The notes: generated by a model from the sequence alone, not told the origin. Positions 35,707 to 45,554 are shown, counted from the stretch's first letter. The stretch is 64,000 nt of DNA from Xylanibacter ruminicola (GCF_900142525.1 NZ_FRBD01000007.1:88326-152325), one strand, 5' to 3'. Translations and numbers: made by a program.

Positions 35707-37236
35707 GCGTAGCGCCTTATTCAGCATGAAGTAAACCTCGTTATTGCGGAGGGTCTGCTTGAAGTCGGCGATGGTGGTCTGCTTGTTGATGCGGACATAC
35801 TCGATGCCAGTCATCTCGGCAAAGTCCTCCCAATACTCCTCGTTGATATCGTAAGAGAAAGCACTGTGGTGAGTACCACCTGCCAGGATCCATGCTGCAG
35901 CACCAATCTCGAAGGTTGGCTGTGGAATCCACAGAGCTGATGCTACAGGCAGATGAGGCATGGGCTTTGGCTCGATGCACTCCACCTCCTGAGAGATGAG
36001 ACGGAAACGGTTACCCAGGTCAACAACAGTGGCCTTGATACCACGACCGGTCTTTGAGGTGAACACCAGACGGGCGGTCTGCTGCTTGCGGATACCGATG
36101 CCCAGGAAGTGAACCTCGAGCTTTGGCTTGTCGCTGGCAATCATAGGACAGATCTCCAGCATGTGGCTCTGCAGACATGATGAACGGTCGCCGGCAAAGT
36201 TCAGGGTGTAGTCCTCCAGGAATGAACAACCGGTAGGCATGCCCTGCTGAATCACCCACAGGGTGCGATAGAGGCAAGCTGTCTTCCAGTCGCCCTCAGC
36301 ACCGAAACCGTAACCCTCAGCCATCAGACGCTGTGAAGCCAGACCTGGAATCTGGTCGAAGCCACAGAAGTCGGGTGCATCGATGTCGGCATCGCCCAGG
36401 TCGTCGAAGTTGGTAGTGAAGGCAGTAGCACCCTCATCCTTCAGCACGCGGCGCAGGGCAATCTCAGCCTTAGCAGCATTCTTTACCTTCTGCCAGTAAA
36501 CCTCCTCACCGCTCTCATCAATCTTGATGGTGTAGAGCTGCTTGTACTCCTCAACAAGGGCGTCAGCCTCGGCATCGGTCACCTTCTTAAAGTACTCCAT
36601 CAGAGAAGATACTGGGTAGTAGTCAACATGGTAGCCCAGACGCTGCTCAAACTCTACGCGGTCGCCATCGGTAACAGCTACGTTGTTCATGTTCATACCG
36701 AACATCAAACAGCGTACGTCGTGAGCATCTGCAACACCAGCTGCTACGCGAGCCCAAACGGCAATCTGCTTCTGAGCCTTCTCGTCCTTCCAGTAGCCGC
36801 AAACCACCTTACGGGCGATGCGCATACGAGTACAAACATGTCCGAACTCGATATCGCCGTGAGCACTCTGGTTGAGGTTCATGAAGTCCATATCGATCTC
36901 GCTCCAGGGTATCTCAGCGTTATACTGAGTGTGGAAGTGGAGCAGAGGCTTCTGCAGCTGCTGCAGACCCTTGATCCACATCTTGGCTGGTGAGAAGGTA
37001 TGCATCCAGGTGATGATACCTGCGCACTTCTTGTCGTTGTTGGCAGCCAGCATAATCTGTTCTACTTCCTTGCTGCTGTTAGCTGTGCCCTTATATACAA
37101 TCTTGACGGGGATGTTGCCAGAGGCATTCAGACCCTCAACCATCTCCTTAGAGTGTCCGTCAACTGCAACTACTGCATCGCCTCCGTAAAGGAGCTGTGC
37201 ACCAGTTACCCACCAAATCTCTAAATCTTTAAACAT
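35704..37236 (-). CDS. araA: L-arabinose isomerase
   Basis: The 510-residue cytoplasmic enzyme converts L-arabinose to L-ribulose with a divalent metal. Features are the start FKDLEIWWVTGAQLLYGGDA, the segment GIITWMHTFSPAKMWIKGL, and the metal-site Glu and His residues in AEGYGFGAEGDWKTA and SYDINEEYWEDFA. Length is normal. It sits between araD and araB. A 122-bp GC-rich inverted repeat separates it from araD, which may tune expression within the operon. Confidence 0.96.
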   Translation of the reverse strand: MFKDLEIWWVTGAQLLYGGDAVVAVDGHSKEMVEGLNASGNIPVKIVYKGTANSSKEVEQIMLAANNDKKCAGIITWMHTFSPAKMWIKGLQQLQKPLLHFHTQYNAEIPWSEIDMDFMNLNQSAHGDIEFGHVCTRMRIARKVVCGYWKDEKAQKQIAVWARVAAGVADAHDVRCLMFGMNMNNVAVTDGDRVEFEQRLGYHVDYYPVSSLMEYFKKVTDAEADALVEEYKQLYTIKIDESGEEVYWQKVKNAAKAEIALRRVLKDEGATAFTTNFDDLGDADIDAPDFCGFDQIPGLASQRLMAEGYGFGAEGDWKTACLYRTLWVIQQGMPTGCSFLEDYTLNFAGDRSSCLQSHMLEICPMIASDKPKLEVHFLGIGIRKQQTARLVFTSKTGRGIKATVVDLGNRFRLISQEVECIEPKPMPHLPVASALWIPQPTFEIGAAAWILAGGTHHSAFSYDINEEYWEDFAEMTGIEYVRINKQTTIADFKQTLRNNEVYFMLNKALR

Positions 37237-37239
37237 AAA

Positions 37240-37361
37240 ATGACCCCCCTCTTATCCCCCGAGGGGGAAGACCATATCAGGGGCATGGGTCTTTGTTATT
37301 ATTGTAATATTAAATTGTAAGTCACCCTTCTCCTCCCCTCGGGGAGGTCGGGAGGGGGTCA
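37240..37361. repeat. GC-rich inverted repeat between araD and araA
   Basis: A left arm (37240-37270) beginning TGACCCCCCTC and a right arm (37330-37361) ending GGAGGGGGTCA are inverted copies. Each carries its own inner palindrome, CCCCGAGGGG or CCCCTCGGGG. The right arm includes the araD stop codon. The remaining AT-rich 60 bp hold no gene. The arrangement is that of a dispersed intergenic palindrome. Confidence 0.7.
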
Positions 37362-38063
37362 CTTCTTTTTCTGACCGTAGTAGGCGTTGGGGCCATGCTT
37401 GCGCATGTAGTGCTTCTCGATGAGCAATGGATTCATAGTGAGCTCTGGATTAACCGAGAAGGCTACGAAGGCCATCTTAGCGCACTGCTCCATCACCTTG
37501 GCGTTATAAACGGCATTATCAGGTGAGGTGCCCCATGAGAACGGACCGTGGTTCTTAACCAATACGGCAGGAGTGTGATCAGGGTTAATCTTACGGATGT
37601 TCAGGATCTCATCCACAATGACATTACCCGTCTCGAGTTCGTAGTTACCCTTCACCTCAGCCTCGGTCATATCGCGTGTGCAGGGGATATCCTTATAGAA
37701 ATAGTCGGCGTGAGTGGTGCCGATGTTGGGGATGTCGCGGCCTGCCTGTGCGAAGGCGGTAGCATAGGTAGAGTGGGTGTGAACAACACCTTGGATGTTT
37801 GGGAAGTTACGATACAATACAAGGTGTGTAGGAGTATCGCTTGATGGGTTGAGCTCACCATCAACAACCTCGCCGGTATTGAGGTCGACAACCACCATAT
37901 CAGAAGCCTTCATTACATCATAGTCTACTCCAGAGGGCTTGATGACAACAAGTCCGCGCTCGCGGTCGATGCCAGATACGTTACCCCAGGTAAAGATTAC
38001 CAGGTTCTGCTTAACAAGGTCTAGATTTGCCTTGAATACTTTTTCTTTTAACTCTTCTAACAT
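37359..38063 (-). CDS. araD: L-ribulose-5-phosphate 4-epimerase
   Basis: This class II aldolase-like zinc enzyme makes D-xylulose 5-phosphate, which enters the pentose phosphate pathway. The 234-residue length is normal. It contains [13 protein letters not shown], the zinc ligands HTHS (in [16 protein letters not shown]), an additional His in NHGPFSWG, and a C-terminal [15 protein letters not shown] motif typical of this epimerase. It begins 6 bp after araR, pointing to translational coupling. Confidence 0.95.
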   Translation of the reverse strand: MLEELKEKVFKANLDLVKQNLVIFTWGNVSGIDRERGLVVIKPSGVDYDVMKASDMVVVDLNTGEVVDGELNPSSDTPTHLVLYRNFPNIQGVVHTHSTYATAFAQAGRDIPNIGTTHADYFYKDIPCTRDMTEAEVKGNYELETGNVIVDEILNIRKINPDHTPAVLVKNHGPFSWGTSPDNAVYNAKVMEQCAKMAFVAFSVNPELTMNPLLIEKHYMRKHGPNAYYGQKKK

Positions 38064-38069
38064 TGTTTT

Positions 38070-38744
38070 CTATAGTTTGAAATTTGAATCTTCAGTATAC
38101 GCTTTCTTGTTGAAACGATAGAGGTAGGCACCGCGTTTTGAACTCTTCTTATCAATGAGCTCCGTCTTCTCAATGAAGTCCATCTCTTTTACACGTTTGC
38201 GGAAGTTGCGCTTGTCGAGTTCTGTGCCATACACAGCCTCGTAGAGGGTTTGCAGCTGGGTGAGCGTGAAGAGATCAGGCAGTAGACGGAAACCGATGGG
38301 CTCGTGCGACATCTTCTGCTGGATGAGCTTGCGGGCCTTGGCCAGCATCTCGTTGTGGTCGGAATAGAGAACAGGAAGATTCTCGATATCGATCCATTCA
38401 GCCCCGTGGGCCTGACGTAGTTTCTCGTCGTACTCGTGCACATTGATCAGGGCGTAGTATGCAACAGATACAACGCGCTCGCCTGGGTCGCGGTCAATCT
38501 TACCGAAGGCGCCAATCTGGCGCATGTAGATGTTGCGCAGACCGGTAAGTTCAAACAAGGTGCGTGTTGCTGCATCGTCAACACTTTCGGTGGCGCCAAC
38601 GAAGCCTCCGTAGAGGCTCCATTCGCCACGTCCTGGGTCCATCTTACGGCGACCCACAAGCACCTTCAGCTTCTTCTCATCAAAGCCGAAGATGATGCAG
38701 TCTACCGAAAGAAAGACCTTGGAATGTTCGTTATAGAATGTCAT
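38070..38744 (-). CDS. araR: Nudix-type arabinose regulator AraR
   Basis: The protein has 224 residues: an N-terminal Nudix fold (about 1-150) and a C-terminal winged-helix domain (about 155-215). The Nudix box is degenerate. After GGFVGATESVDDAATRTLFE the catalytic REXXEE pattern reads RTLFEL, so hydrolase activity is unlikely. In Bacteroides thetaiotaomicron a Nudix-family AraR between araD and the arabinose transporter gene responds to L-arabinose and represses the operon, and the same gene order is found here. Its C-terminal SNFKL overlaps a short 7-bp-periodic stretch. Operator sites were not identified. Confidence 0.85.
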   Translation of the reverse strand: MTFYNEHSKVFLSVDCIIFGFDEKKLKVLVGRRKMDPGRGEWSLYGGFVGATESVDDAATRTLFELTGLRNIYMRQIGAFGKIDRDPGERVVSVAYYALINVHEYDEKLRQAHGAEWIDIENLPVLYSDHNEMLAKARKLIQQKMSHEPIGFRLLPDLFTLTQLQTLYEAVYGTELDKRNFRKRVKEMDFIEKTELIDKKSSKRGAYLYRFNKKAYTEDSNFKL

Positions 38745-38754
38745 AACTCACGAA

Positions 38755-40434
38755 TTACCAGAAATAGATGTAGAATGCTACTGTGAAGCCGAGGATAACG
38801 AGGGTGTGGAATACATCCCACTTGTTCCAGCTGGCACGTGTAGCAGCAATCTGCTCAGGAGTAGAAGTACCGAATACCAGACCCTGAATTTTGTTCTGAT
38901 CAGGAGCCTCGGTCATGAGAGATACCACGATGACAACCAGACAGCAGAATACGAGCATTACGCCGCAGAAGAACAGCCAGTTGAAGTCGTAGAACACTGC
39001 CTTGAACCAGCTGTCGGCAGCATCGGTAGCATTGCTGTAGTAAACCTTAGCACCCAGACGGGTCAGTCCGATGATGATACCTGAGAGCAAGCCCCACATA
39101 CCACCCTTGGCCGATGCACGCTTCCAGCAGATACCCAGCAGGAAGGCAGCAGCGATACCAGGAGCCAGCACACTCTGTACGTCCTGTAGGTAGTTGTAAA
39201 GCACGTTACCTACTGAACGCATGATGGGGATCCACAGGATACCGAGAATCACGATGACTACGGTAGCAATCTGACCGATACGTACCAGACTCTTCTCAGA
39301 GGTCTCAGGACGCAGGCGCTTCCAGAAGTCGATGGTGAACAGCATGGCCGATGAGTTGAACAGTGATGCCAGTGATGACATGAGGGCAGCCAGGATACCA
39401 CATACTACCAGACCCTTTACACCAGCAGGCAGCAGTTTAGCTACGAGGGTAGGGAAGGCTGCATCAGGTGTGCTCAGCACGAATACCTCACCGTTAGGCA
39501 GGGTGATGCCCTTGGTGCTCATGGCAAATGCAATCATACCAGGGATGAGGAACAGGAATACAGGCAGCAGCTTGAGGTAAGCACCGAAGATGGTACCACG
39601 ACGAGCTTCCTTCTCGTCCTTACCAGAGAGTACACGCTGAACGATGTACTGGTCGGTACACCAGTACCAGAAACCGATAACTGCTGAACCGATGAGTGCG
39701 CCCAACCAAGGATAGTTGGCGTCGCGGTTGTCGCGGATCAGTGAGGTCATCTTGTCGCCATATTCGTTAGCATCAACAGCACCGCACACGGCCATCATCT
39801 CGTCCCAGCCACCAAGAGCCTTGAAGCCCAGTACCAGAATGATGAGTGAACCCAGCAGCAAGATAGGAGTCTGCAGCACACTGGTGTAGAGCACGCTCTT
39901 CATACCACCGAAGATGGTGTAGATAGCAGTGATAACAACCAGCCCGATAGCTGCAATCCAGAAGAAGTCGATACCCCAGAGCTCTTCGATACCGAATACC
40001 TGCTGGAATACCAGTCCACCAGCATAAACGGTAACGGCCACCTTAGTGAGCACGTAGCTGATGAGTGAGATAACCGACAGGATGGTGCGGCTCTGTGTGT
40101 TGTAACGACGCTCCAGGAACTCAGGCATGGTGTAAACCATAGAGCGGGTGTAGAAAGGTACGAACACCCAACCCAGAATCAGGATCATCCAACCCTGAAT
40201 CTCCCAGTGGGCCATAGCCATACCTGATGATGCACCGGCGCCGGCGAGTCCAATCAGGTGCTCGGAACCGATATTAGAAGCGAAGATTGATGCACCGATG
40301 GCAATCCACGTTGCATCCTTACCTCCAAGGAAATAGTCAGCCGAGTTATTGTTCTTTTGTGAAATAACCCAAAGTACGATGCCAATCAGCGCACAACAGA
40401 AGAGGCCGATGACAATCCAATCTAAAAATGCCAT
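38755..40434 (-). CDS. Sodium:solute symporter, probable arabinose transporter
   Basis: This 559-residue inner-membrane protein belongs to the solute:sodium symporter family (SglT-like), with about 14 helices. Recognisable segments are FLGGKDATWIAIGASIFASNIGSEHLIGLAGAGASSGMA split over helices 1-2, and MPEFLERRYN after helix 3. The gene is 10 bp upstream of araR in the arabinose operon, so L-arabinose is the likely substrate. Galactose or another sugar cannot be excluded from sequence alone. Confidence 0.88.
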   Translation of the reverse strand: MAFLDWIVIGLFCCALIGIVLWVISQKNNNSADYFLGGKDATWIAIGASIFASNIGSEHLIGLAGAGASSGMAMAHWEIQGWMILILGWVFVPFYTRSMVYTMPEFLERRYNTQSRTILSVISLISYVLTKVAVTVYAGGLVFQQVFGIEELWGIDFFWIAAIGLVVITAIYTIFGGMKSVLYTSVLQTPILLLGSLIILVLGFKALGGWDEMMAVCGAVDANEYGDKMTSLIRDNRDANYPWLGALIGSAVIGFWYWCTDQYIVQRVLSGKDEKEARRGTIFGAYLKLLPVFLFLIPGMIAFAMSTKGITLPNGEVFVLSTPDAAFPTLVAKLLPAGVKGLVVCGILAALMSSLASLFNSSAMLFTIDFWKRLRPETSEKSLVRIGQIATVVIVILGILWIPIMRSVGNVLYNYLQDVQSVLAPGIAAAFLLGICWKRASAKGGMWGLLSGIIIGLTRLGAKVYYSNATDAADSWFKAVFYDFNWLFFCGVMLVFCCLVVIVVSLMTEAPDQNKIQGLVFGTSTPEQIAATRASWNKWDVFHTLVILGFTVAFYIYFW

Positions 40435-40475
40435 AATTTGATATTAGTTAATAATTAATAATTCAAGAATCTGAT

Positions 40476-41657
40476 TTACTTTTTAATCGAAAATTTGTAT
40501 GCAGCGTGGCTGAAGTACTTCTCGCCTGGGTTAAGAACAGGCTGTACCCACTCTGGATGGTTAGGTGAATCTGGATACTTCTGGCTCTCCAGACAAACGC
40601 TTACGTGCTTAGGATAGGTGATGCCACCCTTACGGGCAATGTCCTTGTCGGCACCTACGCCCTGGAAGTTACCGCTGTAGACCTGTACACCAGGCTCGTT
40701 GGTAAACATCTCCATCAAGATACCTGTCTTGGGGCTGTAGAGGCTGGCACAAACGGTCTTGTCGTCGCCCTTACCGTCCTTATAGGTGTTCAGACAGTAG
40801 TTGTGGTCGTAACCGGTAGCATTCTGAATCTGGTCGAAGCTGCTGTTGATGCTGTCGCCCAAAGCGTGAGCCTTGCGGAAGTCCATAGGAGTACCTTCAA
40901 CCGACTTGATCTCGCCAGTTGGGATATAGAGCTTGTCGCTTGGAGTAAAGTTGTCGGCATTTACATACAGCTCCATGTCGTATGCAGGCTGTGTGAAGTC
41001 GCCACTCAGGTTATAATAGTTGTGATTAGTCTGGTTGATGATGGTTGGCTTGTCGGTCTCTGCCTCCCATGTCATATCCAGTACATTGTCGGATGTGAGC
41101 TTGTAGGTAGTAACGGCCATTACCTTGCCAGGGAATCCGTTCTCTCCATCAGCTGCTACGATGGTGAGTTTGAGTACAGAGTCGCCAATCTGCTCGGCAT
41201 CAAACACCTGATGCATCCATCCTGAGTTACCGCCTCCGTGAAGGCTGTTAGGACCATCATTCTTCTTCAGCTGATAAGCCTCGCCATTCAGGGTGAACTG
41301 TCCGTTCTTGATGCGGTTGGCATAGCGACCTACGCTTGATCCGTAATCAGATGGGGTGTTAATGGTGTCGGCATACTGGGCTATATTGTCGAATCCCAGA
41401 ACTACATCAGTAGGTTTGCCGTCTTTGTCGGGTACTACCAGCGATACGATACGTCCACCATAGTTGGTGATGCATACCTCCATGCCGTTCTGGTTCTTAA
41501 GCGTGTAGAGCTTAACGGGTTTAGCCTGGATAGTTGTGTCGAACTTAGCTGGGTCGAGACCCGAAACTGTGAGTTGTGGAGCCTGCTGGCTTCCTACACA
41601 AGAGAGCATCAGTGCGGCTGCACCTACTCCCATCAATGTTGCTTTTAATGCTTTCAT
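40476..41657 (-). CDS. Aldose 1-epimerase, lipoprotein form (arabinose operon)
   Basis: This mutarotase interconverts alpha and beta anomers of aldoses. The 393-residue product carries a lipoprotein signal (GAAALMLSCVGSQQ, Cys20), so it works outside the cytoplasm, unlike the second mutarotase at 44356. Active-site segments are INQTNHNYYNLSG (His) and TNEPGVQVYSGNF (Glu). As first gene of the arabinose operon it would prepare released sugars for the symporter that follows. Confidence 0.92.
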   Translation of the reverse strand: MKALKATLMGVGAAALMLSCVGSQQAPQLTVSGLDPAKFDTTIQAKPVKLYTLKNQNGMEVCITNYGGRIVSLVVPDKDGKPTDVVLGFDNIAQYADTINTPSDYGSSVGRYANRIKNGQFTLNGEAYQLKKNDGPNSLHGGGNSGWMHQVFDAEQIGDSVLKLTIVAADGENGFPGKVMAVTTYKLTSDNVLDMTWEAETDKPTIINQTNHNYYNLSGDFTQPAYDMELYVNADNFTPSDKLYIPTGEIKSVEGTPMDFRKAHALGDSINSSFDQIQNATGYDHNYCLNTYKDGKGDDKTVCASLYSPKTGILMEMFTNEPGVQVYSGNFQGVGADKDIARKGGITYPKHVSVCLESQKYPDSPNHPEWVQPVLNPGEKYFSHAAYKFSIKK

Positions 41658-41707
41658 TGCTTTTTCGTTTTAAGTTATTATTGAGTCTATTGTCTTTATT
41701 TTGGGTG

Positions 41708-41738
41708 TAAAATTACAACTATCATTCGAACTGACAAA
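41708..41738 (-). promoter_or_regulatory. Candidate promoter of the arabinose operon
   Basis: The minus strand shows TTTG (41738-41735), a 19-bp spacer and TAATTTTA (41715-41708), one base off the -7 consensus. The first gene starts 51 bp downstream. This region is where an AraR operator would be expected. Confidence 0.5.
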
Positions 41739-41757
41739 CTAAAAAAGGGGAAAAAAA

Positions 41758-41790
41758 AAGAGTAAGGTGTAAAAATCACACCTTACTCTT
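41758..41790 (-). terminator. Terminator of the galactose operon
   Basis: AAGAGTAAGGTGT pairs perfectly with ACACCTTACTCTT across seven bases. On the minus strand it is followed by a run of nine T, an ideal intrinsic terminator 50 bp after galK. It insulates the arabinose operon. Confidence 0.92.
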
Positions 41791-41840
41791 AATATTTAAC
41801 CTTTATAAACACAAAAATGTGTCTATTTGTTGGTTCTGAG

Positions 41841-43004
41841 TTAGCAAATTCTGCGTGATCCGTCGCCAATGACTACATCATAAACTTTAGGCTCATGACC
41901 GTACTTGGCATTGAATTTTGCCTTAGCATCTTCAATGAACTTCTTGTAGAGATCGTTGCGAACCAGGTTGATGGTGCAGCCGCCGAAGCCGCCACCCATG
42001 ATACGTGAACCTGTTACACCGTTCTCCTTGGCCAGGTCGTTCAGATAGTCGAGCTCCTCGCATGATACCTCGTAGTCCTTCGACAGACCCTCGTGTGTCT
42101 GATACATCAGCTCACCTACCTTCTCGTAGTCGCCCTCATTCAGGGCATCACATACTGCGAGTACGCGGTCCTTCTCACCCAGCACGAACTTAGCGCGCTT
42201 GTAGTCCTCTTCGCCTACCTCAGCACGTACCTCGTCCAGCTGCTCCCATGTGCAATCGCGAAGGGTTTCGAACTTGCCCTCTGGGTGCTTAGCCTGGATG
42301 TGCTTTACCACGTTCTCGCAAGAGTTACGACGGTCGTTGTAAGGCGATCCTGCAAGCTGGTGCTTAACAACTGAATCGAGCAATACCAGACGGTAGCCAT
42401 CGGGCTTGAATGGGAAGTACTCGAACTCGCGAGAGCGGCAGTCGAGGCGCATCAGGCAGCCTGCCTTACCGAATACAGAGGCAAACTGGTCCATGATACC
42501 GCAGTTAACGCCGCAGTAGTTGTGCTCGGTAGCCTGTCCGGCCAGAACCATATCCCACTGCGAAACCTTGTTCTCGCCAAAGATGTCGTTCAAACCACAA
42601 GCAAAGCAGCTCTCCATAGCGGCAGATGATGACATACCAGCGCCAAGGGGAACGTCGCCGGCAAAGGCGATATTGAATCCCTTCACGGGTACACCCAGCT
42701 TTTTCATCTCCAGGGCGATACCATAGATGTAGCGTGCCCATGAAGCCTTAGGACCTGCAGGGTCAGAAAGCTTAAAGTCTACGCGATCTTTCAGGTCGAT
42801 AGCATAAGCCATCACAGTGTCTTCTGTATCGTTTGCACGCATCTCGGCCATGATGCCTTTGTCAACAGCTCCTGGGAACACGAAACCACCATTATAGTCG
42901 GTGTGCTCGCCAATGAGGTTAATACGTCCGGGAGATGCATATACGTTACCGGTCTTACCATCAAAGTGTTTGATGAAGCGGCTTCTTACAAATTCAATGT
43001 CCAT
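41841..43004 (-). CDS. galK: Galactokinase
   Basis: The cytoplasmic GHMP kinase phosphorylates galactose at O1, the first committed step of the Leloir pathway. The galactokinase signature GRINLIGEHTDYNGGFVFP is at about 25-43, the ATP loop PLGAGMSSSAAMES at about 125, and the GHMP motif MGGGFGGCTINLV near the end. I chose the ATG at 43004 (MDIEFVRSRF, 387 residues); another ATG two codons earlier is possible. It ends the galactose operon. No galT or galE is in the window. Confidence 0.96.
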   Translation of the reverse strand: MDIEFVRSRFIKHFDGKTGNVYASPGRINLIGEHTDYNGGFVFPGAVDKGIMAEMRANDTEDTVMAYAIDLKDRVDFKLSDPAGPKASWARYIYGIALEMKKLGVPVKGFNIAFAGDVPLGAGMSSSAAMESCFACGLNDIFGENKVSQWDMVLAGQATEHNYCGVNCGIMDQFASVFGKAGCLMRLDCRSREFEYFPFKPDGYRLVLLDSVVKHQLAGSPYNDRRNSCENVVKHIQAKHPEGKFETLRDCTWEQLDEVRAEVGEEDYKRAKFVLGEKDRVLAVCDALNEGDYEKVGELMYQTHEGLSKDYEVSCEELDYLNDLAKENGVTGSRIMGGGFGGCTINLVRNDLYKKFIEDAKAKFNAKYGHEPKVYDVVIGDGSRRIC

Positions 43005-43039
43005 AAGCATTAATTTTTTTGATGTTTGAAATTTATTGT

Positions 43040-44317
43040 TTAATCAACTTTAATGTCGGTATTTACGTTCTTGCAACCTACAAGTGCATAGAACAGGATA
43101 TAAGCCAACATTGCGATGACAAGCCAATAACTGAAGATTGGACCAGCAGACTTAGCGATTTCTTCCTGGATGAGAGGCATGATACCACCACCAACAACCA
43201 TGGTCATGAAGATACCAGAGGCAGCCTCAGTGTACTTGCCAAGACCCTCAACAGAAAGGTTGAAGATACCTCCCCACATGATAGAAGTGCAGAGACCACA
43301 GGCAGGAATGAGGAATGCCTTTGCGGGAACATCATGTCCGCTGAAAGAGATTGTTACGCTCTCAGGCATGAAGATGGCGATAACGAGCAGCAGGATTGCT
43401 ACAGCGCTAACGGTTGACAACTGCAACTTTGTAGATACCTTACCAGAGATGGCGCTTGAGCAAGCACGGCCAATCATCATGAGCAGCCAGTAGGCAGCAG
43501 CCAGTGTACCACCTGCTGCAGCAGCACCCTCAAAACCAAGGTCGGTAACATAGAAGTTCAGCTCCATTGGAATACCAATCTCGATACCTACATAGAAGAA
43601 GATAGCAATCACACCTAGCAGGCAGTGGCGGAAAGCCAATGGGCTGCGCTCGTACTTAGGTGCTACCTTACCAAGAGTAGGCTCGGGGATAGCCACACGG
43701 CTGATGATAACGAACGAAATGGCGAATACGGCCATACCGATGAACAGCAGTGGAGCTACATCGCTCATGCTGGTGTCCTTGGTAACAGTACCAACGAGAA
43801 CACCTGCCAGCAATGGAGTCAGTGTGCCGGTCAACGAGTTCAATGTGCCGCCAACCTGAATCAGCTGGTTACCCTTGTTGCCACCACCACCGAGGAGGTT
43901 CAGCATAGGATTCACAACGGTGTTGAGCATACAAACGCAGAAACCGCAGATGAATGCACCAAGCAGATAGATAATCAGGTTCAGGGCTACAGGAATACTG
44001 TCGTATGTAAATACATAAGTACCTGCGCCTACGAGGCTTGACAAATACTGGAAGCAAAGACCAACGATACCCACGATAAGAGCTGTGAGAGCAGTCTTCT
44101 TATATCCATATTTAATCAGCATCTTACCTGCAGGGATACCCATAAACAGGTAAGCGGCAAAGTTCATCAGGTTACCCCAAGCTTTGGCAAAGGGATATTC
44201 AAATCCCCATATATTGCCAAAGGGGGCGCCCATGTTGGTTACAAAGCTGATCATCGCGAAGATGAAGCACATTGTCACAATGGCAATGATCTTGCCATTC
44301 TTATTTGTCTCAGTCAT
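43040..44317 (-). CDS. MFS sugar transporter, probable galactose/glucose importer
   Basis: This 425-residue, 12-helix major facilitator superfamily protein resembles the FucP/GluP proton-sugar symporters. It has the basic loop GKMLIKYGYKKTAL after helix 2, the segment CVCMLNTVVNPMLNLLGGGG near helix 4 and GVIAIFFYVGIEIGIPMELN in the second half. It lies between a mutarotase and galactokinase, so galactose is the expected substrate. Confidence 0.85.
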   Translation of the reverse strand: MTETNKNGKIIAIVTMCFIFAMISFVTNMGAPFGNIWGFEYPFAKAWGNLMNFAAYLFMGIPAGKMLIKYGYKKTALTALIVGIVGLCFQYLSSLVGAGTYVFTYDSIPVALNLIIYLLGAFICGFCVCMLNTVVNPMLNLLGGGGNKGNQLIQVGGTLNSLTGTLTPLLAGVLVGTVTKDTSMSDVAPLLFIGMAVFAISFVIISRVAIPEPTLGKVAPKYERSPLAFRHCLLGVIAIFFYVGIEIGIPMELNFYVTDLGFEGAAAAGGTLAAAYWLLMMIGRACSSAISGKVSTKLQLSTVSAVAILLLVIAIFMPESVTISFSGHDVPAKAFLIPACGLCTSIMWGGIFNLSVEGLGKYTEAASGIFMTMVVGGGIMPLIQEEIAKSAGPIFSYWLVIAMLAYILFYALVGCKNVNTDIKVD

Positions 44318-44355
44318 ATTGTCGTCAATAATTATATTTTAATGTTGGGTTATTA

Positions 44356-45447
44356 TTAATCTGTTACACCGAATTTGTATACGGTCTTCTGCTTATAGCG
44401 CTGTCCTGGGTTCAGTACTACGCTTGGGAAGTAAGGACGGTTAGGTGAATCGGGGAAGTGCTGTGCCTCGAAACATACTGCCGAACGATGTGGGAAGGTA
44501 CATCCGTTAGCACCCTTGTAGCCGTTCAGGAAGTTGCCTGTGTAAAGCTGCAAGCCTGGTTCTGTGGTATAAACGTCCATGGTGCGTCCGCTCTTAGGAT
44601 CAGTCAGACGTGCTGCGAATGAGAGCTCGCCCTCTTCCTGCTTGTTCAGTACGTAGTTGTGGTCGAAGCCGTGACCGAACTTAATCTGCTCGTTGTCGGC
44701 ATCGATGTCCTGTCCGAATGGCTTAGCCTTGCGGAAGTCGAATGGAGTTCCCTCAACCTTCAGAATCTCACCTGTTGGGATAGCTGTAGCATCGGTAGGC
44801 AGGTAGAAGTCGGCGTTGATCTCGCAGATCTGGTCCTCGATACCTGGAGTAGGATCAGCAGTACCGCCCAGTGCGAAGAAAGCGTGATGTGTCAGATTCA
44901 CGATGGTCTTCTTGTTGGTGGTAGCCAGATACTCAATCACCAGCTCGTTCTGGTCGGTGAAAGTAAACTCTACTGTTACGTCGAGCTCGCCTGTGAAACC
45001 TTCCTCACCGTAAGATGAAATACGATGCAGGGCTAATGAGCGTGGACCCATCTGGCGGGCATCCCAAACCTTGGCATTGTAACCTACCTTACCGCCGTGC
45101 AGGTGGTTAGGTCCGTCGTTCAGTGCCAGCTGGTACTCCTTACCATTGAGAATGAACTGACCTTTGCAGATACGGTTACCCCAACGACCAATCAGTGTTG
45201 ACAGGTAAGGTTCGTTTCCGCTAGTCAGCTGCTCAATGCTGTCATGACCCTCAATAACATTAGCAACCTTGCCATCCTTATCAGGAACCATAATAGCACA
45301 AATGGCACCTCCATAATTAGAGATAGCCACTTCAAATCCCTTGCGGTTTCTTAGAATGTACAAGTCGGTTTTTTTACCGTTGATAGTGGCCTGGAAGTTT
45401 TCACGCTTCAGGCCGCACAGATTCACTGTCTCTGTAGTATTTGCCAT
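44356..45447 (-). CDS. galM: Aldose 1-epimerase, cytoplasmic (galactose operon)
   Basis: This 363-residue mutarotase has no signal peptide. Active-site segments are VNLTHHAFFALGG (His) and TTEPGLQLYTGNF (Glu), with substrate-binding NDGPNHLHGGKVG. It is first in the galactose operon and supplies alpha-galactose to galactokinase. The two mutarotases in the window differ in compartment, not in fold. Confidence 0.94.
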   Translation of the reverse strand: MANTTETVNLCGLKRENFQATINGKKTDLYILRNRKGFEVAISNYGGAICAIMVPDKDGKVANVIEGHDSIEQLTSGNEPYLSTLIGRWGNRICKGQFILNGKEYQLALNDGPNHLHGGKVGYNAKVWDARQMGPRSLALHRISSYGEEGFTGELDVTVEFTFTDQNELVIEYLATTNKKTIVNLTHHAFFALGGTADPTPGIEDQICEINADFYLPTDATAIPTGEILKVEGTPFDFRKAKPFGQDIDADNEQIKFGHGFDHNYVLNKQEEGELSFAARLTDPKSGRTMDVYTTEPGLQLYTGNFLNGYKGANGCTFPHRSAVCFEAQHFPDSPNRPYFPSVVLNPGQRYKQKTVYKFGVTD

Positions 45448-45482
45448 ATTGATATGTTTTTAGTTAAAAATTTATTTTTCTG

Positions 45483-45514
45483 CAAAGTAACAGAAAAAAA
45501 ATCAAAATGACAAA
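45483..45514 (-). promoter_or_regulatory. Promoter of the galactose operon
   Basis: The minus strand has TTTG (45514-45511), 20 bp, then TTACTTTG (45490-45483), one base off consensus in the -7 box. The galM start is 35 bp further on. Confidence 0.55.
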
Positions 45515-45554
45515 TCTTTCGACGAAAAAATAGTTGATGATGTATTAAAAAAGC

